From positions 3,658,001 to 3,722,000 of the forward strand of contig JAPNXP010000012.1 of assembly GCA_028753945.1 (NCBI GenBank): DNA of 64,000 nucleotides. Direction: 5' to 3'. The notes beneath the pieces were generated by a model. The model ran no database searches. It saw nothing but the letters and a program-made list of their open reading frames with translations, and was not told the origin of the DNA. Positions 48,306 to 59,300 of the stretch are shown here, piece after piece (position 1 is the first letter of the stretch; each line of letters starts with the position of its first letter). The stretch comes from Hexactinellida sp. DTS-2022 (Eukaryota; Porifera; Hexactinellida). The translations under genes were made by a program, and so were the position numbers.

Positions 48306-49371
48306 TAGTAGGGTCAAAAATGAAGGTTCCGTGACCAACCTCTGGCTAGTTAAGTTTTATGCCTGATTCTGATACTTTAGGATATAACTCTCGATTTAAG
48401 CTCCCATGCCGCTCTGGAAAGTTTGGGCAAACTTTTTTATAGCGACAAATTCAAAGGGCCTCCGGCAATCATTTTGAAAAATTAAGGCCCCTCTCTGAAC
48501 ATTTCATAAATTGAGATTAGAGTATTTTTGAACAGTATGCAATAAGTAGTAGCTGCACTGAAAATTTCAACTCAATCGGGACTATACTTTTAATGTAGTA
48601 ACCTTTTGAAGATTCTTACGTCATTTGTCACCATGGGAGGTCCCTTCTTTAAACTATTTTTTTAAGGGATTTGAAGCATATCTCATCCTATATACATGCA
48701 ATAACCTTTTAACTCGCTATGTAGTATGTCCCCATGTAAATCACGGTAATAGACCTAAATTTACCACTTTGACTATACAAAAATTAAAAAATCCAGTCAT
48801 TTGACGTCAAAATTGTGATAATTATATATATAAAGTGGCCGATTAAAACGATTATGGGTCAATTTTCTTTGCTTCGTCACCCCCATGTGAGATCTCCAGA
48901 AGAGTCAAAGTGGTAAATTTAGGTCTATTACCGTGATTTACATGGGGACATACTACATAGCGAGTTAAAAGGTTATTGCATGTATATAGGATGAGATATG
49001 CTTCAAATCCCTTAAAAAAATAGTTTAAAGAAGGGACCTCCCATGGTGACAAATGACGTAAGAATCTTCAAAAGGTTACTACATTAAAAGTATAGTCCCG
49101 ATTGAGTTGAAATTTTCAGTGCAGCTACTACTTATTGCATACTGTTCAAAAATACTCTAATCTCAATTTATGAAATGTTCAGAGAGGGGCCTTAATTTTT
49201 CAAAATGATTGCCGGAGGCCCTTTGAATTTGTCGCTATAAAAAAGTTTGCCCAAACTTTCCAGAGCGGCATGGGAGCTTAAATCGAGAGTTATATCCTAA
49301 AGTATCAGAATCAGGCATAAAACTTAACTAGCCAGAGGTTGGTCACGGAACCTTCATTTTTGACCCTACTA
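48306..49371. mobile_element. Palindromic foldback element, 1.07 kb
   Basis: Arms of about 460 bp (48306-48766, 48912-49371) start TAGTAGGGTCAAAAATGAAG and appear almost identical in reverse complement, around a ~145-bp centre. The flanking TAT on both sides is the likely duplication, since removing the element and one TAT restores the core of the 53-bp repeat. No transposase. A 3-bp duplication hints at PIF/Harbinger or Chapaev3-type mobilisation but cannot decide. Confidence 0.75.
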
Positions 49372-49393
49372 TATAGTATAGTCGGCACAGTAA

Positions 49394-49919
49394 AAATACA
49401 AGGTAGTTGAACTGTCATACAACAGTACTATTCAAGTCTCCAATGTAAGCCACCAAAACACACCAAAACACATCGCAATCTTATATTTTGATTCTACTAT
49501 ACAAGTAATTAGTAGAATATAATTTTATTCATTTGGTTTGTGAATTGATCTAAGTCAGTATTAATTATCCTAGTTAAACTATTCACCCCTAACCAGGGAC
49601 TTATCTAGGTGCGTGGTCGGAACTTTTAGGTGCCAGCTAGGCATCGGTTGAGGTGCAAAGTGCTTGCAATGTGATTCCATTTAGGTTTGTGCCAGGTGTG
49701 CCACGTTTATGTAGAATGTGATCATTCATAATAAATCGGTATTGTGAGCGAAAGTGTTACTAAATATAATTTATTTACTTATAGTGTTGTTGCGTGTGAT
49801 TAGAATAAGTAATTAATTAATTTAATAAGAAAAATAAATAAATAAATTCTATAAAAGTGGATATACAAATAAGAAACTCCTATTAAGTGATGAGTCACAG
49901 GAGTTAATTAAACTAACGA
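49394..49919. other. 3' flank of the Rap1-like gene
   Basis: AT-rich sequence with no repeat family recognised. It would hold the 3' UTR of the minus-strand Rap gene; no poly(A) tract or flanking duplication of a retrocopy is visible. Confidence 0.4.
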
Positions 49920-50477
49920 CTATATGAGTGAACAGAAAACAGAGCGCTTCTTTCTCTTTAAATTCTTCTTGGGAGAACGCAAGTTTATCTGCCTTACGAG
50001 ATCGTAGAACACATCTAGTACGTTTATTCTAGTTTTGGCAGATGTCTCAAAAAAAGAACAACCAAATTGTTTCGCCAAACTTAGCCCCTGATCTTTTCCC
50101 ACATTCCTTTCGTCTTCTAAGTCAGATTTATTGCCAGCTAACACCATAGGGACATGATCCTGGTCTTTAACTCTCAGAATTTGTTCTCGTATATCTTGTA
50201 ACTCAATAAATGTTGATTGTTCAGTGATTGAGTATACTAGCAAGAACCCCTGGCCGTTCTTCATGTAGAGATCTCTCATTGCGGTGAACTGCTCAGTTCC
50301 AGCTGTATCCAATAGTTCTAGCATGCACTGTTGGTCATCTATTTCAACAGCTTTCCTATACGAGTCTTCTATAGTTGGGTCATACTTCTCTACAAATATT
50401 CCCTGTACGAATTGCACGGTTAGAGCGCTCTTGCCCACGCCAGCACACCCCAGCACTACCAGCTTATACTCGCGCAT
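49920..50477 (-). CDS. Rap1-like small GTPase, intronless
   Basis: 185 residues, full length for Rap1. It is a membrane-anchored switch GTPase that in animals controls integrin adhesion and cell junctions. Visible motifs: P-loop G10-C-A-G-V-G-K-S17; effector region YDPTIEDSY (32-40), shared by Ras and Rap; DTAGTEQF with Thr at position 61, the residue that marks Rap against Gln61 of Ras; NKSD and ETSAK for base recognition; a basic tail KKNLKRKKR; and CSLI at the C-terminus, a CAAX box whose Ile favours geranylgeranylation. The oddity is Ala at position 12, where Rap and Ras normally have Gly. The gene has no introns, while the dynein and Ginger1 genes nearby have many, and its codons are GC-richer than the surroundings; either a retrocopy or a natural single-exon gene. 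An acceptor-like TATATATTTAG sits 9 bases before the ATG, so a 5' UTR intron is possible. Confidence 0.92.
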   Translation of the reverse strand: MREYKLVVLGCAGVGKSALTVQFVQGIFVEKYDPTIEDSYRKAVEIDDQQCMLELLDTAGTEQFTAMRDLYMKNGQGFLLVYSITEQSTFIELQDIREQILRVKDQDHVPMVLAGNKSDLEDERNVGKDQGLSLAKQFGCSFFETSAKTRINVLDVFYDLVRQINLRSPKKNLKRKKRSVFCSLI

Positions 50478-50524
50478 TGGAAGTAGCTAAATATATACAT
50501 AATTTGAGTGGATACATTTATAAT

Positions 50525-50612
50525 ACGAGCCCTTCGGTCTCGCTCGCTTTGCGACGGTTCGGCGCTTCACGCCTCAATTGACGACCGCTGCGTGGGCCTT
50601 ACTATGCCTTGA
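50525..50612 (-). repeat. GC-rich multi-hairpin element, copy 3 (diverged)
   Basis: ACGAGCCCTTCGGTCTCGCTCG and GGCGCTTCACGCC retain the hairpin layout with altered stems. It lies about 48 bp upstream of the Rap start codon, so it could fall in the 5' UTR or promoter. Confidence 0.7.
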
Positions 50613-51116
50613 AACTAATCATTTAGAATTACACATCTCTGTGGTGAATTAAATAAATTCCTCATAAAGTCCCCTTAATAAGAATGTTACACAATGTAAT
50701 ATGTTTGGGAAATACAAATACGGTACTCCCATTAGTATCTCAATAAATTTCAGTTGCACGATAAGAAGCTCGAATCCAAATAATACTAAAAGAAAACAGG
50801 CAATAGAATATACAAATGATTGATTGGTTAAATGAATTTATTTTCAATCAATCAATCAGATTGCAGCCTCAGAAAATCTTTCTATTATGCACAGGCTATT
50901 TATATAATTGACCCTCGAATTAAATTGGCTAACATATTTTGTCACCTTCAAATGTGAATATTTCTCTTCAAAAATCAATAGATCGTCTTCGCAGTACAAA
51001 ACTACCCCTGTATACAAATTTTCAGCTTTCTGGGACTCGTAGTCTTTCCAATTAATTCTGGACAAACACACAAACACACAAACAAACAAACAAACAACAA
51101 TTGCTCTATTAATATA

Positions 51117-51218
51117 TACGAGCCCTTCGGTCTCGGTCGCTTCGCGACTTTTGTTCGTTCGTGTTAGGCACTACGCGATGCAATTAACGGCCGCTTCGCG
51201 GCCTTTCCCTCCCCAAAA
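51117..51218 (-). repeat. GC-rich multi-hairpin element, copy 4
   Basis: Stems GGTCGC-TTC-GCGAC and GGCCGC-TTC-GCGGCC are separated by a different middle (TTTGTTCGTTCGTGTTAGGC). It joins tandem units 1 and 2. Confidence 0.75.
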
Positions 51219-51651
51219 GCAATCACATTAATAATTAGTTTTAATAGCTCAATAAATTTCAGTTGCACGATAAGAAAGCTCGAATCAAAATAATACTAAA
51301 AGAAAAACAGGCAATGAAATAGACAAATGATTGATTGGTTAAATGAATTTATTTTCTATCAATCAAATTGGAGGCTCAGAAATATTTCTATTATGCACAA
51401 TCTATTTATAATTTTATACTAATTGATGAAATCTGCTAATCCATACTAACAAACCCTCGAATTTAATTGGCTAACAAATTTTGTCACCTTCAAATGTGAA
51501 TATTTCTCTTCAAAAATCAATAGATCCTCTTCGCAGTACAAAATTACCCCTGTATACAAATTTTCAGCTTTCTAGGACTCGTAGTCTTTCCAATTAATTC
51601 TGGACAAGCACACAAACACACAAACAAACAACAATTGCGCTTTTAATATAC

Positions 51652-51750
51652 GAGCCCTTCGGTCTCGGTCGCTTCGCGACTTTTGTTTGTTCGTGTTAGG
51701 CACTACGCGATACAATTAACGGCCGCTTCGCGGCCTTTCCCTCCCCAAAA
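51652..51750 (-). repeat. GC-rich multi-hairpin element, copy 5
   Basis: It is nearly identical to copy 4, as expected from tandem duplication of the whole unit, and joins tandem units 2 and 3. Confidence 0.75.
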
Positions 51751-52175
51751 GCAATCACATTAATACTGAGTTTTAATAGCTCAATAAATTTCAGTTGCAC
51801 GATAAGAAAGCTCGAATCAAAATAATACTAATAGAAAAACAGGCAATAGAATAGACAAATGATTGATTGGTTAAATTAATTAATTTTCAATCAATCAAAT
51901 TGGAGCCTCAGAAAATATTTCTATTATGCACAGGCTATTTATACTAATTGATGAAATCTGCTAATCCATACTAACAAACCCTCGAATTTAATTGGCTAAC
52001 AAATTTTGTCACCTTCAAATGTGAATATTTCTCTTCAAAAACCAATAGATCGTTGTCGCAGTACAAAATTACCCCTGTATACAAATTTTCAGCTTTCTAG
52101 GACTCGTAGTCTTTCCCATTAATTCTGGACAAACAAACAAACACACAAACACACAAACAACAATTCCTCTTTTAA

Positions 52176-52202
52176 TATTTAGATAGATAGATAGATAGAT
52201 GT
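52176..52202. repeat. TAGA microsatellite
   Basis: About six ATAGATAG repeats at the end of the tandem block. Confidence 0.85.
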
Positions 52203-52286
52203 TCGTTTACTATTAATTAATTATGATAATCAATACATAGTACGTATATGTTTGGGATTCAAAATAACTTGCTAATAGACTAATTG

Positions 52287-52938
52287 CAGAGATGCAGCGG
52301 TCTGGACCGGACCGGACTGACCGGTCTCAGGTCGGTCCGGTCTGCTTGTTTTCAAGTGCGGTCTGGACCGGTCCAAATTAACGATATAACGGTCTGGACC
52401 GTTCATCGGTCTGGACCAGTGTATTTTATAAGGAATAAAAAAATGTTTTTATTGTTTTCGTGGAATAAAAAAATGGATTTTCGGTAGAAATGGAATCTTG
52501 AAATGGATATCAGACGATAAAAACTCACTATTCAAGGGAGTAAAAAAATGAAAATAGGAATAAAAAAATGGGCTAGGAATAAAAAAATGGGCTTATAATA
52601 TACCCTGGTCTGGACCGTTCATCGGTCTGGACTCATCCTAGATTGGACAAGCGATCGGGCTCAAATCCGTTATTACCCATTGTTTACAAGCACATAAGTA
52701 ATAAGTATCTTATAAACACAAGTGGATATAATTATCCACCCTACTTTGCGGTCTGTAACGGTCCAAATAAGGGATATAACTGTCTGGACCAGTACATCGG
52801 TCTGGACCGGTTCATCGGTCTGGACCGGTCCAGACCGATCCAATATTTTGATCATACGGTCTGGACTGTCCGGACTGTCCAAAAAAAATCATGACGGTCC
52901 GGTCCGGTCCATGAAATTTCCGGACCGCTGCATCTCTG
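52287..52938. mobile_element. hAT-type MITE with GGTCTGGACCGG repeats
   Basis: The ends CAGAGATGCAGCGGTC and GACCGCTGCATCTCTG are flanked by an exact 8-bp duplication ACTAATTG (52279-52286, 52939-52946). The interior has more than fifteen GGTCTGGACC and GGTCCGGTCC palindromes plus GGAATAAAAAAATG repeats. 652 bp, no transposase. It shares the CAGAGATG start with the MITE at 47984, so the two belong to one TIR family with different internal repeats. Confidence 0.93.
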
Positions 52939-53141
52939 ACTAATTGCCCTTAGGCGTTCAAACACCTGGAGGCGTATAGCGCACTCATCGATGAACCCAG
53001 CCTCAAATAAGTATCGATAATACGTATAAAATATAGTAATATGGAAATAATATGGATAAGTGTTAGATAAACTGAGTTTGTTAAAATAACTACTATACTA
53101 AGAAACTATATAGATAGGGGGAACTAAGCCTAAATCTAGAA

Positions 53142-53332
53142 TTAGTAATCGAGTTGGCATAGCATAGCAACGCCTCTGTTTATCCAATGAGAAGTAAGTC
53201 CATCCGTTGGAATCATGACAGAGAACACATAGTTCGTAGAATGTCCGGTTGTGGATAAAACACCTCTCCGCTTTGAGGTCTTGTACACCGGACACATGTA
53301 TTCATTCGTATCTGGCATACTGTAATGTTGCT
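53142..53332 (-). CDS. Dynein heavy chain, terminal exon
   Basis: It begins with the last two bases of a split Glu codon after acceptor TTCCTTTAG and ends at TAA 53142-53144 after CQLDY. It contains [18 protein letters not shown], among the best conserved stretches of dynein C-termini. Confidence 0.93.
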
Positions 53333-56300
53333 CTAAAGGAAATAACATACATTATAAGCGTTACCATGAAGAAAGAAAGTACAAATTTCAAATTCTAATA
53401 ATTAAAAAAATGTAACGATATGCAGTGTATTATACAGCCATTTGTAAATACTCTCCTAATCCTGGTCTGATCCAATTTCAATACGCCTAAATCACAAATT
53501 AATGTTACGGTATAGCAGAGGATTCCAATTTTCGCGCTCCTAAATTCAAATCTGCCCCAAAACCATGCTCCAAAAGGAGCGTCTCGCAGGTTTGGGATAA
53601 TTCCTTGGTCATATGGACCATTTTGTAGGGAACGGGCAGTAGCGTAACCAGGGTGGTGAGTTAGAAATTTATATAACTCCCATACTTGCCAACCTAGGAC
53701 AGTTAAATCCCTGGCATTTCAGAGTGCTCGTTCAAACTACTACAATTTCACAAGCTCACTATGAAAAAACCCTCACAGAAGGGATGGGAGTGTGCTTCTT
53801 CTGGTTGCACAGGCCGCGCCCAATGTTTGATTTAAGTAATTTATTTACCATACTTTAACATGATACCTATCCAAATCTGAAATAAAAATTCGAAAAAAGT
53901 ATAAGTCAGAAAAAGAAAATCTAAATCTATAAAATCTTCCTTATCAGGAGAGCTATCGACTAAGTCGTGTCGGTTTTCATTCAAAGTTATAGACTTAAGA
54001 TAGTATAACAATAGGATTTCCAGGGGATTCCTGAACGCATCAATAGTCGTAGTTAATTTGCACAAACCAAGATGTATAACTATGCGAATAATTGTCAAGA
54101 ATTAGGTATTATATCAAAGGTAGTAGTATATCAAGTATAAAAACTTTTGAAGGAAACTTGTCTAGGCGCGGAAAAATCGAGAGATGCTCCCATTGAAATA
54201 TACAAATTGAGTATTTTAGACGTGTGTGAGCGAGTTCAAACTTAATCTAGGCACGCATAAAATTTTGCCTAGATGAAAGCCTGGTTAGATCCAACTAAAA
54301 ATGCTAGATTATAAGTAGGAACGAATACAGTCCTGAGATTCATTAAAGTAAACTGTAAAGTCATTGATTGCTTAAATAATTGTACATACCACATAGGTTA
54401 TGAATTATACGAAATATTTTGTCTGGACTTTGGGGAATACATTGGCTGAGGGAAGAATTAGCGAATGAGACCGGAGAACCACCGCAAGTCTAGAGATGGC
54501 TAGGTCACTGGGCCGAGAAATATATATACATTTGTTGATTAGTGCAATAGTGTGAGATGCTTTTTTAAACTACATGTCTCGCTGTATAACTCCTGAGCTA
54601 AGGCATTTTCGAAACTGTTCCATGTCAATTAAGAGCTTAGCTATCAAAGCTACAGACCTGGTTTTATCCATATAACAGGGACTCGGTGATAAATGACTTT
54701 AGGAAGTTGTTCCTCCAAGACTCCCTTTTTTCTATCCCACCTAGCTCCTTCCAGAAACAGCCCGTGTACGTAAGCACCATCTTCTGGGTGAGTATCCATG
54801 TGGTCAACTTGTAATACCTAAAATATTTCAGTAAACATTATAATTTCTAATAGTATTATATTCTAATCGAAATACACGAAACGTAATTATTAGGAATTAT
54901 CTATTTTATCTCTTGTTCTAATATAGCGATGTTTGTTCTAATAAACGATGTTCACAACAAACAACCGTAAATATTCATTGAGAAAATTAATGGATTAAAA
55001 TAACATTCGCTGTCTCTAAGAGGAATTTGATCAGTCCCTCGCTTACCTATATTCAGCACACTACCTTGGTAACAAACCTTGAACTGGAATCCCAGTCTAT
55101 CTAGTGGAATGACATACTTTCTAGCGTAGTTCTGCAAGGTTCCTGTTAGGAAAGCTTGAGGGAAGAAAAAAGCTGAAATCCAAAAAGTGCTCGGTTTGCC
55201 ATTGTCAATCCATTTCTATAAATAGGAACATTACAGTGGAGCCTCCCATAACGGACACTCCAAATAGCGGACAACCTCTAAATAATGGACAACCCTCGTG
55301 GCACGGATTTATTTATTTAGCATATGTCTAATAGAAAAGCAACCTCTAAATAGCGGACAACCTCTAAATAACGGACAACGGTTCCGGTCCCAAGGTTTCC
55401 GTTGTTCAGAGGCTCTACTCACGGGTGTAATATATTTACGAAATATTAAGAAAAATTACCAACGCAAACCACCTTATAAACCACGTTCCTTGATGTCCAT
55501 AGAATAGGAATCCAAGTTTATCTCACTCTGGTGACGTCAATTTTTTTATATATTTTGATTTTATTATGTGACGTCATTATTTTTTTGGGGGAAAAATATT
55601 TTTATTTATTTTTCATTAAATATATATTATATCTACATATTTCTTCAAGAATTATTAATAACTATCATATATGGTATATATTTATGTATTTTCTAAATTC
55701 CCTTGCCAATTTAGGATTTGTCAACTATTAACCTCTATTTCTCTGAGACACAAAAGTATCTTTATTAGCTAATTATCTGGGCTATTATCACACTATATTT
55801 AAAACTCTACTTATTTAAAACTTAATATTTTAATAGAAACACATAATTAGTACAATAATAGTTATTCTTAAATAAGTTTAGATAGGAATCAAATGTGATA
55901 ATCTTAGATTTCGTGCGAAAAATATTCTGTAATTTCAATATCCATTATTTATTACTCTGCATTCATTGTATAAATAGTATGAGACAGTTATAATAATTGA
56001 GTAATTAGCATGTTATTGATTTCTTAATCAATCAGTATCACTTTCATCCGAGTATTCAGAATCAGTTAACCAATTATGTAGTTCTATTCTTTCTTCATCA
56101 TGCTCGTTTGAATCCCCTTCACTATTGAATTATTCGATTGAGTTTTGATCTTCATCCGGATTTCCTACAGATCTAATTGCTTTATCCCACTTTAAGTTAT
56201 AGTTGTATGTTACCATGCAATCCACAAGACGTTGAGAAAATATGGGATTTTCTGCCTTAGTCTTGAATCGTAAATCCCACACCTTTTGCAACCTGGAATG

Positions 56301-59300
56301 TAGCATTTCTCCACTTTGTTCTGAACTAATTGCTGCCCCTGCATTAGCGATATTCTCATAACGGGTGAAGTATTCTTCATAATGATCAGATAGAATATGT
56401 GATTTTAAGGACCATGATAAACCTGTAGCATGCCATGCCTCCCTAAATACTCTGATGCTGCCTTCCCATCCTTCTTTCCTTACCGTCCCTAGGAGATTGT
56501 CTTTTACATCTTTCAAAGCTTTTAATGCTTTGACGAATTTTAGTGAGGTGTTTGGGAAAGGAATATCGTCTAAATGATCTAAAAGTCTCGAGCATGAATT
56601 ACCCTCAAGAGTACCATTCCAATACTCTGAACGATAGATATTATATTTACATAATGCTAAGCAATGAAGCTTGTAGAGCTGACGACCTTTTCTATTTGAT
56701 GTTTCGTGACTAGGTTTTGCTTCAGAAAAAAGCCTATTCACCAAACCAAGCAGAACATGCAATGGCGCTAAAGCAACCTTTTCCATCACTGACTCGGACC
56801 AGTGTATGATTGGCTCGTTAATAACATTGTGACGCTTTTTTTCGAGGTCAACTATCATTTCTTCTCTCTTCCTAGAATGTCCAGGTAAGCCTGTGCATAT
56901 AGTATTATTGCGCCATAAACAGAAAGGGCAGGGGTATTTGCTCGATGCTTGCTGAATGCCGACAAGTAATGCTGCAACCTTAAAGTCACAAGATATTTGC
57001 ACATGACTCTCGAGTGAAAATATTTTGCTTATGGATGGAAAACTAAATAATTCCTTCAGATTATGATAGTTCTCTGGACCATGACCCATTGCGATAACAA
57101 AATTAGAAAGTACGCTATTTGGTGTTGGAGAATAAAGGCAACAAGCCTTCATTGAAACAATGTTCAAAGAAACTTTCAGGAATTCCTTACCTCCATCAAC
57201 TTGTAACTTCAGTCTAGAAATCTGATTCGATTGATTGTGTGTGATGATATCGAGAAGATACTTAACGTCTGTACAAAATCCGAATGGAGTAGGTTTTGGG
57301 GTAATAGTATGATTTTCTCGAATTATAGAAAGGATAACTGGAGAAAAGATGCTTCCAAAAATAGACCATTTTTCATCCCATGCCTCTTTAATTCCTCCTG
57401 GGGGAAAAGAGATCCCATCTCGACGTAAAATTCTGGCCAATTCCCAATAGGTCTGTTTGCCAAGACCTAGATGTCCTAGCCTCTGTATATCCCGTGCAGA
57501 TTCCACGCTCAATTGTTTAAGTACAGTATTTCTACCTTTATATCCAACTGTTGTTACAGCTAGCATGTTATTAGAGTCATAAGGATGATTGAGACTGACT
57601 AGAGGCTTGGAAGAATTTGAGTTATTAATAATATTACTGTCTTCTTCCAGTGTATGTTTAAGGAATTCAGCTGCTACTTTACTTGTAAAACCTCGAGCTT
57701 CTACCCTCTCAGCGAAAAGTTTACCAGCTTCGTAAGAGCTTTTGGGATGTTTTATAATATTTCTACAAAATCTTTCATCATGATTTTCCATATAACTCCC
57801 ACATTTACTACACATCACCTTACAAGGTGACTGTTCCAAAGGTCTTCCGGGTCGTGGACCAAAGGTATTCAATTTGACTATGAAGTTGTTGAGGGATGAT
57901 CCATTGATTTGGCAAACATGACAACGATTATCTACCTTACAGCCCACTTTACTGCGAATGGAATATTGTTGATCTTCAAAACTAGGTAAGATCTCAAGTG
58001 TTTGACGATCGTTCTCAAATTTACACAAAGCAAGTTTGCCTGTGTCTAGATTCGCAAGCCTAGTACGACAACCGCAACAAAGTACTTTGGGCTTTGTCAT
58101 ATCTGAAAGTTCAAACTTGAAATTTATCTGGTAGTAATTTTCAGCTCTTTCAACGACCAGTTGAGTAAGGGGTTTTCTAATGGATTCCTTCGGTAAAACT
58201 TTGGAAGAAATTCTGTTGAAACAAAAGCGACAAACACGATACAGGTTGTCAATATGATGACTATCATAAAGATCTGTCATTTCATTAGGAATTGCCATAG
58301 ATGTAAATGATCAAAATTGGAAATATAGTAAGTCTGAAAATCAGTGTTATATAATCTCAAGTATTGGTTAATCTATTTATTATATAAATTATATCCTACA
58401 TTTGACTTATAAGTATTCAAAGTGTATATATTAAGAGAAAACTATAGTATTTGTGGAATTAGCATGTAATTGATGATCTTTCTAAATCAGAATTGCTTCA
58501 TCCGAGTATTCAGAATCAGTCAGTTCTATTCATTCTTCATTATGCTACCTGATTTCTTTTCAAAACAGGCATTTGTATTATATTTTTCATCACCCGTATT
58601 GATTGTAAATGTTTTCTGGCTTCGTTAAAGAGTAAGAAAAAGTGGCTATAGAAATTACAGAATATTTTCCGTCCGAAATATAAGATTATCACATTTGATT
58701 CCTATCTAAACTTATTTAAGAATAACCTATTATTGTACTAATTATGTGTTTCTATTAAAATATTAAGTTTTAAATAAGTAGAGTTTTAAATATAGTGTGA
58801 TAATAGCCCAGATAAATTAGCTAATAAAGATACTTTTGTGTCTCAGAGAAATAGAGGTTAATAGTTGACTGACAAATCCTAAACTTGGCTAGGAATTTAG
58901 AAAATACATAAATATATACCATATATGATAGTTATTAATAATTCTTGAAGAAATATGTAGATATAATATATATTTAATCAAAAATAAATAAAAATATTTT
59001 TCCCCCAAAAAAATAATGACTTCACTAATAAAATCAAAATATATAAAAAAATTGACGTCACCAGAGTGAGATAAACTTGGATTCCTATTCTATGGACATC
59101 AAGGAACGTGGTTTATAAGGTGGTTTGCGTTGGTAATTTTTCTTAATATTTCGTAAATATATTACACCCGTGTACTGTAGATCCAAAAGTACTTGAACAA
59201 CAACAATTAGCATTCATACATTCAAACTTCTTGCAGCATAATAACATTTATAGATGTTTCAACATGGATGTTTACATAAATCAATTTGCTAAGTTACTAA

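Larger units (their letters stand above)
50478..52165 (-). repeat. Three tandem ~0.5-kb units ending in GC hairpin clusters
   Basis: Units at about 50735-51218, 51219-51750 and 51751-52160 share ATAAATTTCAGTTGCACGAT, TGATTGATTGGTTAAAT, CTGCTAATCCATACTAAC, AATTTTCAGCTTTCT, a CTGGACAAACACACAAAC tail and, between units, a hairpin cluster starting ACGAGCCCTTCGG. Read on the minus strand each unit starts near TATTAATA(G)AGCAATTGTTG, runs through TTTGT repeats and ends in the hairpins. Head-to-tail tandems without TIRs or gene, ending in hairpins, resemble non-autonomous Helitron or Helentron elements; that class is inferred. Confidence 0.7.
55440..59172 (-). mobile_element. 3.7-kb DNA transposon, Chapaev-like, apparently complete
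   Basis: TIRs of about 510 bp start CACGGGTGTAATATATTTAC and differ only at a few positions (55440-55945 against 58650-59172). The target duplication TACT (55436-55439, 59173-59176) is proved by the uninterrupted MITE at 25690, which reads GGCTCTACTGTA (minus strand) at this point. CAC termini with a 4-bp duplication and a transposase with C-x2-C and H-x4-H motifs fit the CACTA/Mirage/Chapaev group, Chapaev best. It lies in a dynein intron with its gene on the same strand as dynein. Confidence 0.85.
55234..59177. mobile_element. pogo/Tigger-like MITE split by a larger transposon
   Basis: CAGTGGAGCCTCCCATAACG at the left and GAGGCTCTACT at 55429-55439 plus G at 59177 form the same MITE as 25690-25876 (inverted). 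TA flanks both ends (55232-55233, 59178-59179). It is about 207 bp once the 3.7-kb insertion is discounted. Confidence 0.85.

Noticed and set aside
49920-50477. Assignment as Ras rather than Rap
   Set aside because: Thr at position 61, the [10 protein letters not shown] start and overall sequence point to Rap1.
52284-52943. Arg/Ser/Gly-rich frames in the GGTCTGGACC region
   Set aside because: They come from the palindromic repeats of a hAT MITE.
53098-53295. 65-codon frame overlapping the dynein terminal exon
   Set aside because: Another frame encodes the conserved dynein C-terminus, joins the preceding exon in phase and ends at the expected CQLDY stop.
55440-59172. Transib or RAG-type transposon
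   Set aside because: The target duplication is 4 bp (TACT), not 5 bp; the flanking bases differ at the fifth position on both sides. Chapaev-like is preferred, although the catalytic motif layout is shared.
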